Positions 7,648-8,822 of a DNA stretch of 8,822 bases are shown one piece after another. The stretch is from positions 1 through 8,822 of the forward strand of contig JAYVYD010000389.1 of assembly GCA_043784605.1 (NCBI GenBank). Direction: 5' to 3'. Both the position numbers and the translations under genes were made by a program. The notes under the pieces were generated by a model. That model was not told the origin of the DNA and did not search any database. It worked only from the letters and a program-made list of their open reading frames with translations. The first letter of the stretch is position 1. Each line of letters opens with the position of its first letter. The DNA comes from JANYHY01 sp043784605. Lineage in GTDB: Bacteria > Myxococcota_A > Polyangia > Polyangiales > Polyangiaceae.

Positions 7648-8822
7648 TCAGCTCGCCTTCGCGACCATCTTCTCCAGGCGATCGAGGGCCCGATCGAGCA
7701 CGGCCATGCTCGGTCCGAACGAAAAGCGCACGTAGTCCTTGAAGCGCGAGACGCGCCCGCTCCGGCGCTTGCCCGGGTTCACGTCGAAGAACTCTCCGGG
7801 CACGACGATCACCTGCTCCTCGAGCGCGGCGCGGAAGAGCCCCATTCCGTCGTTGAGCGGCGCGGGCAAGCTGCCCACGTTGCCCCAGACATAGAACGTA
7901 CCGTCCGGCACGCGATCGAAGCGCACGCCGATTCTCTCGAGGCGAGACAGCATGCGGTCGCGCTTGTCCCGGAACGCGCGATGGATCGCGTGGGTCTCCG
8001 CGATGACGTGGTCCTCCGAGAGCAGGGCGATCGCCGCACGCTGCAGCGGCTTACTGCCGCCGCCGTCGAGGAACGAGCCCGCGCTCGTGACCGCCTCGAT
8101 CACCTTCTTGGGGCCGACGGTCCACGTCACGCGCCACCCCGGATAGCGCCAGTTCTTGGTCAAGCCGTCGAAGATCACGATCGGATCTTGATCGACGTCC
8201 TCCACGTACCGCGCGGCGCTCTCGATCGGAAGCACGCCGGGGCGCACGCGATAGACGTAGTGCGAATAGAACTCGTCGAGCAAGAGCGAGCAGTCGAGCT
8301 CACGCGCGACGCTCACCCATTTGGCGAGCTCGTCTCCCGCGACGTGCTTGCCCGTGGGGTTGCAAGGGTTGGAGAGCAAGATCGCCGAGAGTCCGCGCCC
8401 GTTGATCTCGCGCCGCAGATCCTCGTGGGAGAATGCGTAGCCGCGATCACCCTCGAGCATGATCGGGATCGCGGTGAACGCCTTGAAGACGTCGAGCAGC
8501 TCTTCGTAGGCGGTGTAGTCGGGAAGAAAATGGCCGAGGTTGATGTGGCCCAACGCGGCGGCGGCCCGGGTCAGTGCGGCGCGGCCCCCTCCAGAGATGC
8601 TGACGTTTTCCGCCGCGTACTGCGATTTGAGGCCCCTTCGGTAGGTGCGGTTGTAGAAGCCAGCGATCTGCTCGCGCAGCTCCCAGAGGCCGGCGACCGG
8701 GGCGTATTCCTGATCGTCGACGTCGATCTCCAGTCGCTGGACCCGCCGAGGCGCTCCTGGCAGCTCGCCGGTCTCTGGCTGCCCCTGGCCCAGGTTGCAC
8801 CAGTCGGGATCCCGCGGAGAGA
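7648..8822 (-). CDS. PLP-dependent class I/II aminotransferase (5' end outside the window)
   Basis: 390 residues are visible and the frame is open to the right window edge, so the true start is missing; full-length relatives of about 420-450 aa would lack roughly 30-60 residues here. It is a fold-type I PLP enzyme that moves an amino group between an amino acid and a 2-oxo acid in the cytoplasm. Landmarks by visible residue: NLGQGQPETG near residue 10, substrate-loop YAPVAGLWELRE, cofactor-site GGGRAALT, SNPCNPTGK with N154, DEFYSHYVY with D182 and Y185, GLTKNWRYPGWRVTW with the PLP Schiff-base lysine K222, and VRFSFG with the carboxylate-binding R365. A TTG at 8553 is an internal codon, not the start: the family motifs continue upstream of it. 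The substrate cannot be told from the sequence. It is separated from the sigma operon by 193 bp and probably unrelated to it. Confidence 0.9.
   Translation of the reverse strand, partial: SPRDPDWCNLGQGQPETGELPGAPRRVQRLEIDVDDQEYAPVAGLWELREQIAGFYNRTYRRGLKSQYAAENVSISGGGRAALTRAAAALGHINLGHFLPDYTAYEELLDVFKAFTAIPIMLEGDRGYAFSHEDLRREINGRGLSAILLSNPCNPTGKHVAGDELAKWVSVARELDCSLLLDEFYSHYVYRVRPGVLPIESAARYVEDVDQDPIVIFDGLTKNWRYPGWRVTWTVGPKKVIEAVTSAGSFLDGGGSKPLQRAAIALLSEDHVIAETHAIHRAFRDKRDRMLSRLERIGVRFDRVPDGTFYVWGNVGSLPAPLNDGMGLFRAALEEQVIVVPGEFFDVNPGKRRSGRVSRFKDYVRFSFGPSMAVLDRALDRLEKMVAKAS

Noticed and set aside
8551..8553. TTG as start of the aminotransferase
   Set aside because: The frame is open upstream to the window edge and encodes further aminotransferase motifs (NLGQGQPETG, GGGRAALT).
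8447..8800. 117-aa minus-strand open frame near the right edge
   Set aside because: It is out of frame within the aminotransferase, whose conserved motifs run through this stretch in the other frame.

Overview
The window is GC-rich, with the strong third-position GC bias that also throws long antisense open frames. It carries a Hanks-type Ser/Thr kinase with a C-terminal extracytoplasmic domain and a Cys-rich lipoprotein with an Asp/Asn/Gly/Ala linker. Together these suggest a Myxococcota (Polyangia-like) chromosome; this is inference from style and gene content, not from a marker gene. I see no rRNA, tRNA, CRISPR array, transposase or phage gene.

Left part (1-4520). A truncated minus-strand gene at 1-154 looks like the N-terminus of a GPR1/FUN34/YaaH (acetate permease) protein. 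It is divergent from a plus-strand NamZ/DUF1343 exo-N-acetylmuramidase-like gene (211-1395). Next comes a membrane Ser/Thr protein kinase (1486-3189). Its stop overlaps the start of a PepQ-type Xaa-Pro dipeptidase (3186-4520) by ATGA, so the two are probably co-translated.

Middle (4521-5070). A 160-bp convergent gap holds two hairpins. A small minus-strand lipoprotein follows, with 14 cysteines after the lipid-anchor Cys, mostly in CX3C pairs.

Right part (5115-8822), all minus strand. An ECF-type sigma factor (6873-7454), a zinc-finger membrane anti-sigma factor (6391-6876, ATGA overlap) and a secreted/membrane protein (5115-6371) form a tight operon. The last protein joins an STN-like domain, a GG-repeat bactofilin-like beta-helix and a multi-pass membrane domain. 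STN domains are known to signal to anti-sigma factors in Fec-type systems, so this trio may be a cell-surface signalling system without a TonB receptor. Upstream of the sigma gene lies a 110-bp element with 24-nt inverted arms. Beyond it is the 3' part of a PLP-dependent class I/II aminotransferase (7648 to the window edge).

Three genes (starts at 211, 1486 and 5070) share a TANNCTGC -10-like box 6-9 nt before the start codon and lack a Shine-Dalgarno sequence, which suggests leaderless or near-leaderless transcription.
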